DNA of 64,000 nucleotides from Spisula solida (lineage: Eukaryota > Mollusca > Bivalvia > Venerida > Mactridae), in assembly GCA_947247005.1 (NCBI GenBank), contig OX365950.1:13218720-13282719 (forward strand), written 5' to 3'. Position numbers and translations under genes: made by a program. Below are positions 13,001 through 28,000 of the stretch, piece by piece; within the stretch, counting starts at the first letter, position 1; each line of letters starts with the position of its first letter. The notes under the pieces are model-generated. The model ran no database searches. It was not told the origin of the DNA and worked only from the letters and a program-made list of their open reading frames with translations.

Positions 13001-16000
13001 ATTGATAAGATCAGTCAGAAAGGTCAGGAAGATGTACTTACCATACGTAAAGCTGACCTTGAGAATCATAACAAGGATGGTGGAATGTGGATCATTATTC
13101 ATGGAAAGGTGTATGATGTACAAGACTTTAAAACTCAAGCACCATGTGGACTCGAGGTTCTGACGGAGTACGCAGGACGTGATGCTACTGTCGCGTTTGA
13201 GAATGCTCATCATTCACTGGAGGCTAGAGAGATGTTACATGCCTTCTATGTTGGACAATATATTGAGGTAAACTTTCTTAATAATAAAACAGACTGTAAA
13301 ATCACTTATTTTAGCTGGGTCAAAACTTCGTAAATTTAAAAGTTTGATTCTTGTAAAATTGTAACATTTGTATCCTATTTGAATTATTCATGTACTATTA
13401 GACAATAGAGCAAAACTCGCAGCCCTCGTGAAAATGTCTGCTTCTACAATATTTGATCAAAGTTAACATCACAGACGTACAAGGTCATTAAAATATTCAC
13501 TTTTGTCATGCCTGCTAGGTCAGACAATAATTTAAATTCAGTTATGGCAATTTCTATAAGATTAAGTTACAATGATAGTAAACAAGAAAACAAACTCTAA
13601 ATGTTAGTTCACTACACATTTATTAGTAAATCTACCTAATCAGATTAGAACTATGAAACCATTTATGACATCATAACATCAAAAAGATTAAGTTAAAATA
13701 TAACTAGCCTATTATAGGAACAGGTCCATGCAAAGTGTCCTAGTTCATCTATATATAACTTATAGATATGTATATATAAGTGGTCTAGGTCACTTTTCAC
13801 AGACCTGTGATTATCAGGATGTTGAACTTCTCAAATTGATTTTTTTTCAAAAAACCAGTCTGAAGATTATGTACATAGTCATGAAGCTTGCAAGTAAATA
13901 TATTATGTATCTATGTAGTAATGAATTAATGTCTGCTTACAGCCTGAGAAGGACATTATACAGTTGATGGATGCTAGTACCGCCTCGTCCCCTCTGATGG
14001 ACACAGAACGTACACTAGCCATGTTGCTAGGTCTTCATGCTGCACAACAAGCTCGTAGTACGTCCCTCTCACAGGAGGAGACAGAATGTAGTGAATGGCT
14101 GAGCTCAGATTTCTTTCGTGGAGGACTTCAACTTCTTCAACCAAGAAATCCATTTGAGGAAGAAAAAGGTGAAAGTCGATCATCTAGTGTGACTACCACT
14201 CCAGGTAAGATTTGCTGTTCTAAATTTGAAACTCTAATTCTCATACATTTTGTATTATAAACACAACTATCTGTATGATTTGAAAATAATTGAAGTTGTC
14301 TTGATAGCTTAAATTTTATTGTACTATAACTATACCACAAAGAACAACAATATTAATATTACGTCTTTCTTCAGGAGCAGGCGCTCTGTCTAGTTCAGAT
14401 TTGACAAGTTCAGCGTTAGATGATAAGGAAGCTTTGTTTGATAGGCAAGCTTCTATCTCGGATGTATCACGACCGTTCTTACAAGCATTAGCTGAAGGTA
14501 GATGTCAGGACATGGCTGTGAAAACGTTTCTCACGGTAACAGAACGATATTCCAAACAACATCATATAACACTACCTATAGAGTTTCCACCCGATCATCC
14601 AGTGGAAGAGGTTGGCAGGTGAGACTATACTGTACATTTAGTATGTTTTAATGGGAATAATTATGTGTCTTTTAGTCCCTTACTTACAGTTTTCAATTCC
14701 GGTAATTTATCTTCACTTTGATACAGTTATGGCTATTTATTAATTTCAAATCCTGTAGCCAATCACACCATGCCTTATAAAATACTCTCACATTTATTTA
14801 AATACTGTGGATGTAGAAATGACATATGTAAAATCTTTGATTTAAAGAAAGCGGGCTATTATACAGGCTCTGAAAATGAAGATACTGGAGATTTAGAGAG
14901 TAGTATGTATGGGCTGTCTAGGCTTGGCCTATTAACTGTAGAGAAAATTGGTTTATGATCATGAAATTCACAAAATGTCTTAATTAGTAATTGACATCAT
15001 TTAGTGTAAGCTGTAATGTCAATGTGTCTTGATAACATAATAGACTCTTATTTTAAATATTGATTAGTTTACTTCCAAATTTATAAAAGTGAGACGCTGA
15101 ATTGCTTACATCAAGTTTTCTAGAAAATTATTAAGTGTCTTTGAATCCTAGTTTGCAGCATAGCATTTCACATATACTGATGAGATGATGTTAATGAAAT
15201 TGTACTATTGATGTACCTATATCCTTTTCAGATTACTGCTGGCTGTGTTGATCAAACATCATGATTTGGCTCACGTGGTTCTCGGCCTTGTTGAACACGG
15301 TCAAGGTGACGCCGGGAAACATCATACATTACCTAAAGCTATCGTAGAATTACTGCGAGTGTCTGGACAAGTCAAGAGATCTTTGATAAAGGTAAGGCTA
15401 ACCTAATGGTCTGTGATAATGTTTAAGTTGATATTTCTGAAGACGAAAAATTACTGATTCTGCACATTTAACATGTAAAAAAATTAGCAGTGTATGCCAA
15501 AGTTTATATGAGAGGAAGTAATAGCACATTTGGTAATTCACAAAATTCAGCAGTATTTTTATATGTGCATGCTTTCAAAAAAATTAAGTGGTTTGTTTGT
15601 TTGTTAGACCGTAGTAAGTGCTTAGTCATTTGGTTTTTTCCTGCCAAGTTGGCCAATGACCTCCAACTTTGAGGGACGTGACAGTTGTGTGCTACAGGGC
15701 ATCCAGGTGTACTACCATAGCTCTTTTCAAATAAACACCTTGGTTCTTTAATGTGACTGGTGCTCATGTATTGCACAGATACATTCTACACTACCTCTGA
15801 ATTACCAACCAGCTCATCTTAAGTTGGGTGGGAAACACTGAATTAATGATACCGTAATTATAACATTTCAGGCACACCAAGATCAGAGTCGATCATACAA
15901 AGAGGTTTGTGCCCCAGTGATTGACCGATGTCGTTTCTTGTTTAATGAACTACGACCAGCTATAGGTAATGAGGTGAATGCACTCAGCAGATCAAGATTA

Positions 16001-19000
16001 TTGCAAAGTTCTTCAAGATGGAAATTCGCTATCAATAAAGTCATGGAAGAAAATAGGAAACGAAGAGGTAAGTTTTGAAGTTCAGTTCAGAGTTTTATGT
16101 CTCCACCAAAGGATGGAGGAGCCATGTAGATTTTCCATTGTCTGTCTGTTGGTCTGTCTGTGCATCCTAAGCTTTTGTTCCACTCATAGTTTGAAAAGCA
16201 ATTGAGCTACAGTCATCAAACTTCATAGGAATATTGGTCAGTAAATGTAGTTGTGCCCCTGTGTTTATATTTAGCTTTATCCAGTATTAGCAGAGCTACG
16301 TCTCTTGAAATTACATGTGAGGGCATTTATGTTCTTCGGACATATTTCTAGTTTTAAGTCCCCTATCGGTTTTGACCGGATGGGACTATAGGTTTGCCCT
16401 CCGTCCGTCAAAAATCTGGATCCTGACATAACTCAACAGTTTCCAAGCTTGGTTTATTAAATTTGGTATGTGGATAGGGGGCAATAAGGGGATTATTATA
16501 TCTACATATTTTTTTATTCTGACAAAAATTGTGGTTGCCATGGCAATAGAAACATTGAAAATGACTTAAAACCGGTGTAACAGGCCCCATCTTCCCCCAG
16601 TCAGTTTTATCCCCTGGGGATAAACCGGGCCGGCCCAGTTTATCCCCGGGGGAAGAAGAGGGACTTCTGTATTGCTTACAATTCCAAGTGACTTGTTGTA
16701 TACTATGTCCATGAAACATATGGCACTAAACACATGTATACTAAAATGATAGTATAGCTGTAACTGTTCATTGTAAATCAGAACTTGTTTCCAAAATTGT
16801 CACAAATATTTCGGTGTTTATATAAATGTTGAGTAATATAATATTATCATGCTGATTATGGTTCATAATTCCATGTTTTCCCAGATTCCCCAGAGACTGT
16901 TCCACTCAATGTTGCTGAAGGCTCAGACAAGACAGATCCTGACCTTACTGCTGAGAAAGCTGCAAGTCATGACACTGATTTCGGCCAATCAGAAGGCAGT
17001 ATTGAAGATAGTGCTGAATATATGGGAGGAGCTACTGGAAATATGGGCGGAGCTACTGGAAATGATGGACAAGCAGAACCTGCAGAATTTGTGGTCAAAG
17101 TTTTTGGTAAAAATGAGGCCCCTTCAGGAGATTCGTTAGAAGGGGAACATGATATTGAACTTGTAGATGGTAGTGTGGATATGGATGGGATTTTACCACT
17201 TGAAGGGATTTCTTCTAGTGTCCACCACCAAAGGAAGAAACAGGGAAAAACTAAGAGAAAGGTATGTTTGTGAATAACTTAATACTGATGTTTCCATCTG
17301 TAAATGTTAAGTTTGAATTAACATGCATACATATCAAGAGGGGTGCTGGGGGGGAGGGGGGGTTGGAGTCCCCTCCCGCTTGGAAAAAATATTATCTGAT
17401 ATATTTACACTAGTTTGTCAGACCTTCGAGTCTGATTAGGACACCCCTCTTAGAAAAATAATTGGTTGGACCCCTTGGGAAAAATTGCAGGATCGGTGTG
17501 TGACTAGGGCACCACCTATTATGAATTTTATCTATAAAATTGTACGGAAAAAATTGTTTAAAACAAGCAATTTATAAAACCACTAAATTGTCATTTTATT
17601 AAAATCCACAAAATTTATTACCACGAAATTTAACAGTTTTAGTTTTACAATATGTGACATTGATGTTACAGAATGATTCGTGGGACTCGTTGGTGAGTAT
17701 GGTGACAAGCTCCCAGAAACTGAGCTGGCTCCGGCAACGTCTTACAGGTTCACGTACAGAGATGCCCTTAGTTAACAAGATCGTGGAGTTTGTCATGCAC
17801 GAAAGTCCCATTGATATCGAGAAGCTGAGAAGATCATTACATCATCAAGTAAGAATATTTTGTCTTATTCTGGTGACTTTTGCAACTTTGTAAGAAGAGA
17901 TTGATAAATTCATAATTTTGTTTAATCTTTTGCATGTTAACTTTAACAACAGCAATTAAATTCAGAAAGTTTTATTTTTCTAAGATTATAAAAAAACATT
18001 TAACGTCACAAACTACTTTAGAATAAAACATTTTCGAGATTTGGCCTCATGAACTACTTCAGAATTAAAGCAACTTTGAGAAATTTGCGAAAATATGTGG
18101 TTTTACAGTATATAATTGTTGATTTAGGTGAGGCGAGCTGAGATACGACTGAGGGGTATCCAGGCTATGCTATCCCTGGTTCACAAGGAACATCTGATAC
18201 CTTCAGTAAAATACAACTTGCTGTGTGGATGGCAAGGCTTACTCACCATGGGACATAAAGTCTGGTAAGTAAATGGCTTTGTTTGTCTTAATTTAGCATC
18301 GATAGAGCATCCGCACCAGGTGCGAGAGGTCTCGGGTTTGATCCCAGGCTGCAAACATATCAAAGTCGTAAGAATGGATCTGGTATATCTCCCTTGCGTA
18401 CTTGATGCTAAACATAGTGAGTTGCAGGTAACTGCTGGTCGGCCCAGTGTCAGGATAATGTCACTGGGTAATCTCCAAATGAATGAAGTAGTTTGGACCA
18501 GTGGGACTTAAAACAACATTCATTCAAAACATTTCCTCTGAAAGTGAAACTTCTAGGCCAATTGTTTTGAAACTTAATCCTCCTTCGTATTTTTGTGATC
18601 ATTTGGACATCTGGTTGCTATGGCAACAAAAAGAAAAAAGTAAAAAACAATTTTCAGTAACCAAAATGGAGATTGTGTCTTTTATCCAGATACTGCAGGT
18701 TCACGTGTAAGATAACTATGAAATAATAAGTTAGGGAGTATGAAATTGATGTTCATTAATAATTGTTATATATATCTCATCTCAAACCACGACAATATGA
18801 TGTATATTTCAGTAAGCCGGTGTTACATTGTTTGACTGATATAACATTGATCCCACCATGTGATAGAATCCTTCTACAGATGACCTTCTCTGAGCTCTAT
18901 CATTGGTCTATACAAGAACTCCGCAACAACATTATACAAGTAGATAATATCTTCCGATCCAAGGGAGTGAACTCTTGTATTCCTAGTTACAACTGTCAGG

Positions 19001-22000
19001 ATAATACAAAGGTAATATTTCCCTGATATATATACAATTCATGTATCTCCAGTTTCGATTTTTAGCTTACCTGCCACAAAGTGGCAAGGTGAGCTTTTGT
19101 GATTGTTTTTTGTCCGTCGTCCGTCCGTTAGACATTTCACCATTAACACTCTAGCACTTTAAATTTTGCTTTGGTCTTCATCAAACTTGGTCAGTAGTTG
19201 TATCTCAATGAAATATAGGTCAAGTTCGAAGTTGGGTCATGTGGGGTCAAATCTAGGTCAATAGGTCAAATAATAGGAAACCTTGGAGACCACATTTTTG
19301 CTTCAATCTTCATGAAGTTTGGTCAAAATGTTTATCTTGATGACCTTAAGGTCAATTTCAAAGTTTGACCATGTTTAGCAGGTGAGCGCCACAGGATCTA
19401 TGATCCTCTTGTTATTTTTTAACATTTCTTCAGAATGAATCTGCTATTATCAAAAGCTGAATATATACCTAAAACAGTGAATCATGACTGATGGGGCATG
19501 TTACTGGTTCATCTGTATGTGGTCTACCTTGGTTCCATTGCCTAAGCAAAGCGCTACCGAGTGCCTTTATTCAGTTACCTTTTAAAAGGCACAGATTACC
19601 TCCTGAGGAAAGGTCTTCTGGTCTTAAAGTTTTTGATGTAAATTTTAAGATTACTTGATTATACTGTAGCAAGGAAAGATAATTTTAAAGAATTAATATT
19701 GAACGTCTTTCGCAAATTGTCCTACAAGAATTATTTTGAAAAATTTCTAATGACTTCATGCACTTTCAGGACAAGTTAAATGTGGGTATGTTACCACAAG
19801 CTAGGTTCATACTGGCACATCTGGGCCTGCTGGTATCTGAGCATCAAGGTAACAGTCTGAGTCTGTTACTCAACTCTGGAGTCTTAGCACTGACACAGAC
19901 TATACTCAGGCTGATAGGTAAGTCTTTCCAAATCTTGATTCTTGTCCCTATTATGCTAGAGCACCCAGCAACTCATCTCAATCTGAGCAGGAAATCTTAT
20001 TTGCTCCTTTACAGTGCAACAATTTTGTATGTAATCAGGAAAGATAACACTGCTTTCTTTATGACTTTCCATGGAATATATAAGTTTCAGTTAAACAGAA
20101 GTTTGAACACAGAATTGATATTATGTCAGAGTATCTGATTGCTCTGCCTTATTGTTTGTCGTAGTTGTTTGGCGAAGGCTTTCAAGCTAATCCATTGAAC
20201 CATGTGATTATAATATATTGCTAAAATGGATTTAAAGGTAATTGATTGACAATTTGGGTCATGTCAATTGGGTTGATTATGAATTTTTATACCCCCCATC
20301 TTTGCACATGTAGGTCAGTCTGTCGGTCGGTAGGTAGACCAAATGGTTTCCGTTCAATAACTCGAGAACGCTTTGCCATAGGATCTTCAAAATTTACATG
20401 GATGTTGGTTATAAACAGTAGATGACCCCTATTTATTTTGAGGTCAGTAGGTCGAAGGCAAGGTCACTGTGACCTTTACCATTTCTGACTATTTGACTGC
20501 CATGAGGGCATACATGTTTTACGAACATCTCTTGTTTTAAATTTTGATCATGGAGCCTTATTCAGCCCCTAGGAAAGCCCCTGTACTGTACATGATATGT
20601 TATATTGTAGGTCCAGATCCAGAGAGGGTGCTACAGGATACCAGTAGTTCTACAATCTGTGCCGTACTTGAAGAACAGAAACATAAGAAACAATGTGTAC
20701 CTGTACCGGTGTCCGGCCCAGAACTTGCAGCACTGATGAAGATAGGTACCAGAGTTGTTAGAGGCGTAGATTGGAAGTGGGGAGATCAGGTATACTGTCA
20801 AATCACTAGTTTTTGTGGACAAAATTTCCTGGACTTTGGTAAAAATGCTATTTCGTAGATTTTGGTAAAAAGAAATTTTGTGGGTCGTATTTTGTGGATT
20901 TTGGTTAAATTTCAATTTGGTTGGGTCATTTAAATTCATTTATTAAAATCATGGTAGGGGAACCACTTGTTCTCTATTACATTTTGGGAGGTTGATTAGT
21001 CATGGGGGTTACATTTTATGATTGAGCTCAACCACAAAAACACATATTTTCTTTATGTTTGTAAAATTGAATTAAGGCAAATTTACAAAAATGGCCTTTG
21101 AGATTCAGTCTCTAGTGAAACCCTTATAATCCCTATATCCCAACCCCGTCTTTAATGAGTTTATTTTGCTTTGCACATCTTGGTCAGTTGTTGGTCAGTT
21201 TGAAGATGACCCCTATTGATTTAGAAGTCAGTAGGCTAAATTCCTTTGACCTTTCCCAGGTCCATGAAAAGTGCCCTAGACTACCTATATATAAATAGTT
21301 TCTAAGTTATATATAGATGGGCTAGGACAATTTTCAGTGACCTGTGTTTCACATTACTGACTATTTGGCTGCCATGGGGGCATACATATTTTACAAACAT
21401 ATCTTGTTGCAGGATGGACCTTCTCCTAGTATGGGTCGTGTGATTGGAGAGCTAGGTAACGATGGTTGGATCAGGGTACAATGGGACTCAGGTAGTACAA
21501 ACAGTTATAGGATGGGTAAGGAAGGAAAGTATGATTTAAAGCTGGCAGAACCTCCAGAGATACCGGACAACGAGGAGGAGGAAGAGGAGGAACTCACACC
21601 AAATAAAGGTATGTGATGTACCAATACTTAGCCAGGGGCGTAGCCAGTGATATGCTTATGCTTAAAATCAATTTGAAAAGTAAAAACATAAATATGGCCA
21701 AAAATGAAATTGAAGTCAAAAGCTTGGGTGTTGTACTTTATTGTACCGGTATATATAGGAGTCACTGCAAGGCTCTGAAACATTCTAGTCCACACAAGTT
21801 TTTGGTGTCCATTTTGCTTGGAATTTTATTAAACTTGACAGGAAGGTTTACCATGCATTTGGCGTTTTAACGGCCCTTTCATTATGAATTCTTTAAACTT
21901 GTCAGTGGCATTTCTCCATCACATTTTCCTGTGTCAAGTACCCATTGGCAAATATTCATCAGTTTTGTCTATTTACTCTGATTCTTATTCTGCCAGCCAG

Positions 22001-25000
22001 CTTCATGCCAGAATATGCGATACCAAAAAATCATAAAAATGAATATTAATTTCAATATTATTACTAAATGTTACTTTTTGCTTAATTAGTCCCTTATTTG
22101 TTTCTGTAAGGTACCTGTTTTGACAAAATTTCATTTATCTTGTAGATTTGAAGAAAATGGAGAACAAACATCCAGTAGCATTGATCAGAAAGACAACATT
22201 GACGATGCTTCGTTACGTTTCTATAGCAACGGGGATATATTCTGAAACATGTCAGAAAGAGGCTGTCAGCACATTGTGTGGGTTGATGAGAAATATTGTT
22301 GATTGTGGCTGTAACTATGGATTGAGTAAGTATAATTATGTCCCCACATGTACATATTGATTATGTGCTGGATGTCACAAAGTTTGTCCGTGCTAGTTCT
22401 AATGAAACAAACTTGAATACTTGGTATGAAGCCTAGTTGTGCATATTGTCAGGACTATTAGGTAGGATGATAATTTGCCAGAGTTATGGCCCTTTGTCAC
22501 AGCTTTGTGGGAAATGTTTCTGTGTCAAACCCCCTTCTAATGTTAAACCCTGCTAACCATGCTGCATGTGTTTTCTAGATGCTAACTCAGCTTCTGTACA
22601 GATCGCCTGTGAGCAGCACTACAGTTGGTGCTCCCTGGGATTCCTACGAAGTATTGCCATGGGTCCTACAATATGTCAAGCCCTCAGTTCACAGAGATGG
22701 GTTGATCTTCTATTAAAGATATTGGAGGAAGAAAAGGCTCACAAACAAGCTAATGTCTCAAAAGAGGTAAATTAAATTTTATAAAGTGTTCCCATTTTTG
22801 TCCTTAAGACATTCTGTCACCATTAATGTTAATTTCTCTGCCATAAATGCACATATTGCAATCAAGTTTAGTATGTAGAAATATCCTGGCAACATGCATG
22901 TTAATTTTGATGTTATGGCAGAGTTATGTCCCTTGGACTTGGAAGACTTCTAACTATATCTGGTTTCAGCTCATTGTCTCAGTCATGTGTTGACATTTTG
23001 ATTAAAAAATTGGAATATTGGTACATGATGACAATATGCTTGCCAAGTTTGAATTAAGTCTCAATTAAAATAATTCTAGGAAGAGTTATGCTCCATCCTC
23101 ATACATCAGTGGTTAGTCTTAATTTCTAGATTCTTGTGCCTGAAGAATATGCAGGTAGACGAGAATATTTTGCCCCTGACCGTTTCTTTCTTGCCAGCAG
23201 GTGTCAATTAGACACATCTAGTCAATGTTTTAGATGGTGGTGCTTTGATTTATACATTGTAGATTAAATATTGACTAATGTTGTATATTTCAGATACTGA
23301 CTATAAAGTTGCTGAGAACTGTGTTACCATCGTGGGACCGTAGTGTAGATATATGCCGTGTACAGACTATAGTTAACAGACTGGTACATCTACTGGGATC
23401 TATACTTGTATCCTGTTCTGCTGATCCTACACTAGTACCACATGGTGAGTGTTATATTATAGTACCGTACAATAAACCCGTAGTGTAGATATATCCTGTG
23501 TACAGACCATAGTTAACAGACTCATACACCTACTGGGATCTATACTTGTGTCCTGTTCTGTTGATCTTACTATAGTACCATACAGTGAGTGTTATGTCAC
23601 ACTTTGACTGTCCTTTGTGCTTGTGCAGTTAGAGCTTCAGCCTCAAATTGAAAGGTTTTGATCCAAGGCAGCTACATTTCAAAGTAATAAAAATAAAACA
23701 AAAATCTCCCTTACTGAACATTCATCAAAGTCATTAAAAATGCTACAGGTATAACTCCCGTGGTTGACGCTTAGCATAGTTAGTTCCAGGTAATTACTGG
23801 GGTTTATTATAAGACTATTTGAGATTGTTCTGATCAGATATGCTGTGGTTATATGGTATGCTGTTAATATTTTCAGTTGACTCACCACGGAGACAAAGAC
23901 AGAGGGCACCTGTATCACTGACAGCATCGTACACTAGTACGGTTGCCGAGGAACTGGTACTGTTGGTACGGAAGCTACACACCTTGGATACGTGGAATGT
24001 GTGTATAAATGAACTGATAGTGAAACATCTGAGAACCTTACCACACATATTGTTGGATCACAATGTCTTGTCTAAGGTGAGTATTGTTTGGAATATTTAG
24101 TTGACTGGATTGAAACAACAGTGTCTATTGTTCTTGGCCATGGTCCATTGGTAAATGCTCTGAATTAGTAACCTTGAAACCTGGGTTTGCCTCGCAGTCA
24201 TAACATTTTGACTTCAAGGTTGATTTTCCTCATTACTCGGAGAAGTTGCTAGTTCCTTATGGAAGGATAAGTTAGAACTGGTTAGAATACAGTCCATGAT
24301 TATAACACTGAACCACTTTTCTAATTGGTCACTTTTCTAACCCCAAAATCACATGCCAAAGTATGCATGGTCAGTCATGCAATCAATGTTGAGCCAATAC
24401 ATAGAACCTACGTGTGCAAAACATCATCAAATAATATGATCACAGTTAAAGTATTTCGGGTTTGAAAAGTGACCAATTAGAAAAGTTGTTGAGAAGTTAG
24501 GTGAATCAGATGCTGTATATATCTGAAAAATTGTTGAGAAATGGCGTTAAACCCAAATAAACAAAGTAAGGAAAGTTAAAAATCTTCACAAGGATTGATT
24601 GAAGCAGTTTAAGACAAATATATGATTTGTTTATTGTAGAATGATCCAACATTGGCAACAGATGAAGCCTCCATTCTAGCTGTGATGGCGGTTATAGGTG
24701 GTATAGATAACCGACCACGTTTAGGTGGGATAGTGAAGATAGAAGATACAGGTGTTGGTACTATATCCAGGATTACACCACGAGGAAAGATCTTGGTTCA
24801 GTTGGCTGACGGATCAGTATCTACCAGTCGATTGAACTCTCTTGTTTCTGTAAGTCAGGTTTAAAATTACATTAATCTGTATTTCTACTTTCAGTTTGTG
24901 TACTGTACTTCAAATATTATTTTCATTTTTTTTCGCTATATTCGAGAATTGATTTCCTTGCAAATTCAACAAAAACAAACAAAATAATAACCTGCATAGT

Positions 25001-28000
25001 GACAAATTCAAGATGGTTTTAAATTATTTTATATGTTGATGGTACTTCGGCATCCAGCACCTCTTACGTTGTTTCTTGCTTCAGGTTCCCAGTTTAGAGT
25101 TTTGTGTGGAGAAGCTACCACTGACAGATGATGTGACTAATACATGGGCTACTATGCTGTGTCTGACTTGTTACAACTATAGAGTAGAGAAAGAGGGAAG
25201 AGATTCAGATAAAGCACCACTAGCTACAAGTACAACTACAGTCGAATCTGAAGGTGAACACACTCAATGATTAGTTTATACTAATTTATTCTATTTAAGG
25301 TTGATTGTGAAACCAAGCTCTACTACTTACGCTGGATGTTCTGTTAGATCCCGGACTGTTGCTATATCTTCAAATGATTTAAACATACCTTGACAAGTTC
25401 GATGGATTCAAAGTGACATTTATTCCAGATATAATATTTATACATACCACATATTTGATAATTGTGACGCCTATTTTCAAAGTATGATTATGTTGGATAT
25501 TTGTGGAACGCGTATGCGCGTCCATTCTTATGTGTAAATAAGTTTCTAGTTGTTTGAAGAAGGGTAAGTTAGTACTGGATAGGATAGAGGATAGAAAATG
25601 GTTTACTTATAGGTGAATCAGTCACGGTACATTGTATATAACTTCCGAAATGTTGAGAAACAGCATTTAACGGATTAAACATTAGACATTACATATCATC
25701 TGGTTTTATGATTACAGTTAGCAGGGTGGATATGATGGAGTTAAGGAAACAACAGCTGAAGCTTGGTATGTTACGTGCTGGGCGTGTTTTGCTGAAACAT
25801 CAGAATATATTACGTAAGATTCTAACACAAGCTGTATTACCGGAGTTACAACAATCTGAGGTGGATACTAGTACCAGTGACTATGATTACCCCACGGAGG
25901 GTACCGATATGCCCAGTATGATTCTACAACAAGTTCTAATGTCAGCTACACAACCGTCGCCACTCAAAGCTCTTTTTTCTAGAGATGAGCTTGAGGTAAG
26001 CTTTGTACTTATATACCTGGGTTCGTGAGGATAAGTGATAAGAAACGCATTTGTCTCGAAATGACAAAAAAATTAGAGGTCCTTGTCTGGGGAAAACTCC
26101 AGGTTTTTCAAATAGTTTTCTTACACATGTATTTCATGTTCTATCTTGAAAACATCAAGACGTCAGATGAAGTCTGAAATTCACAACAAAATACAAACAT
26201 TTTGGTGCAAAATGGGAATAAATAAAGCTTTAGTTGGAGGGACAGAGGATGAACCCTGTCGTGCTTAGTTCTATTCATATTTCTTTTTTCAACGTTTAAT
26301 AACACTAGGGGTAATCCAAGAATGATTGTCTCTTCAAAAGTTTTCACTGACACACTATTCATAATGTTGAATAAAATCTGCCATATCGGTATACATTAGA
26401 TATGAGGAATTATTGTTGATATTTTAGTAGACATTTTTTGAGCAATTGATTTGTTGATATTACAGGCAGCGTGTCTGTCAGTATGTCAGTATTTAACGGC
26501 ATCGAAGGAAACATTTGATGAGGAATTAGATGACTCAGATTCTGATAGTGAGGCTGCCCCCTATCAACCAACAGTCCTGGCCCCTGTGTCACCACCCTCG
26601 GCCCCTGCAGTACCAACTGTCATTGGCAAGACTAAACCAAAGAAAGCTAAAGCTAGTGTACCCCCACCATTACCAGAGGTTACTAGAATAATGGAGATGG
26701 GATTCCAGAGGAAACAAGTGGAATTTGCTATAAAATCCCTAGGTAAGATTATATGCCTTGGGCACAATACAGTAAAAAATAAAATAAAAATGGACAAAGT
26801 CAACTGTATTTAATAAACAATTCGTCTCCCAACTATAAAACAAACAATTCTCACGAATATGTCATTCTTACATAAATACAAGTTGAGCCCAGAAATGTTA
26901 TGCCCATGTGTTAGGTTCATCATGTATTTCATTCTGCCTTTTACCTAGACCAAACATTACAGCCAGAAACCACAGACAGTTGGGAAAACTACTTAAATTT
27001 AAATAATTTTAAAAATCCCAGACAGGATTAATCTGTTTTACCCTAAGCTGTGACTTCCACAGGAGCAAAATTAACAACCATGGCCCTCAAACTAGAACTT
27101 TTGTTGTGTACCATTGGAGTCATCCCAATCAATTCTATGCATAAGATTGTCACTCAACGAATGATTAGGATAAGAAATATTAAATTGGTAATTGACAATA
27201 TGTAACTTTCTGTAATTTGGAAAGGTACCTGTAACAGTAACTGTTAAAAGAACATATAAAACATGGATATGATAGTGTATAAGTCAGTAAATAGTTTGCA
27301 TCTATACTATTTGGCGTCATTGCCTAACAATGCAAAGGATGCTTGCATTATAGACCTCTGCAGCAACCACTAAAAGTTTGTGCAAATAAGCAGTTTACCT
27401 TATACTACAGGTGGTTCCCTGGCTTCAGCATCTGATGTACCTAGTCCCGAGTCTGTAGTGAACTGGTTGATAGAACATCAGGAAACCTTACCACAGGAAG
27501 ACTCTGACTCTGACAGTGTGTCGTCTGTTGACTATGATGACTCTGACACAGATTCTACATCCGATGTATTTGAAGATCTTGACACGTCCGGCGAGGTAAG
27601 TGAAGATTTCCAGCAGTGATGTATTGTTACTCCCAACCCATTTCGATGAAGCGGAAACTATTGCTGCCTTCATTTTGTTGGTAGATGGTTTCCAAATAAT
27701 AACTGAAAAATGATCGGCTTAGAATCCTCAAATTTAGTAGGCAAGGTAGGTCGAGCCATGTAGATGACCCTATTATTATTGAGGTCGTAAGTCCAAAGGT
27801 CAAGGTGACACTGTTGAATGTTAATCACGATTTGGTTACCATTACAAGCATCTACTGTTTTTAGCTCACCAGTCCTGAGCACAAAGTGCTCAAGTTGAGC
27901 TATTGTGATCACCCTATGTCCGGCGTCAACTATTGGAATATTAACACTCTAGAAGTCACAGTTTTCACTTAATCTTTATGAAACTTGGTCACAATGTTTG

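Noticed and set aside
14770..14958. 62-codon ORF in intron 15
   Set aside because: No similarity to HERC2, no splice sites at its ends in a matching phase, ordinary AT-rich composition.
23478..23600. Alternative coding exon after exon 27
   Set aside because: Frame and donor are intact but no in-frame acceptor precedes it, and stops lie in the upstream sequence; treated as a duplication relic.
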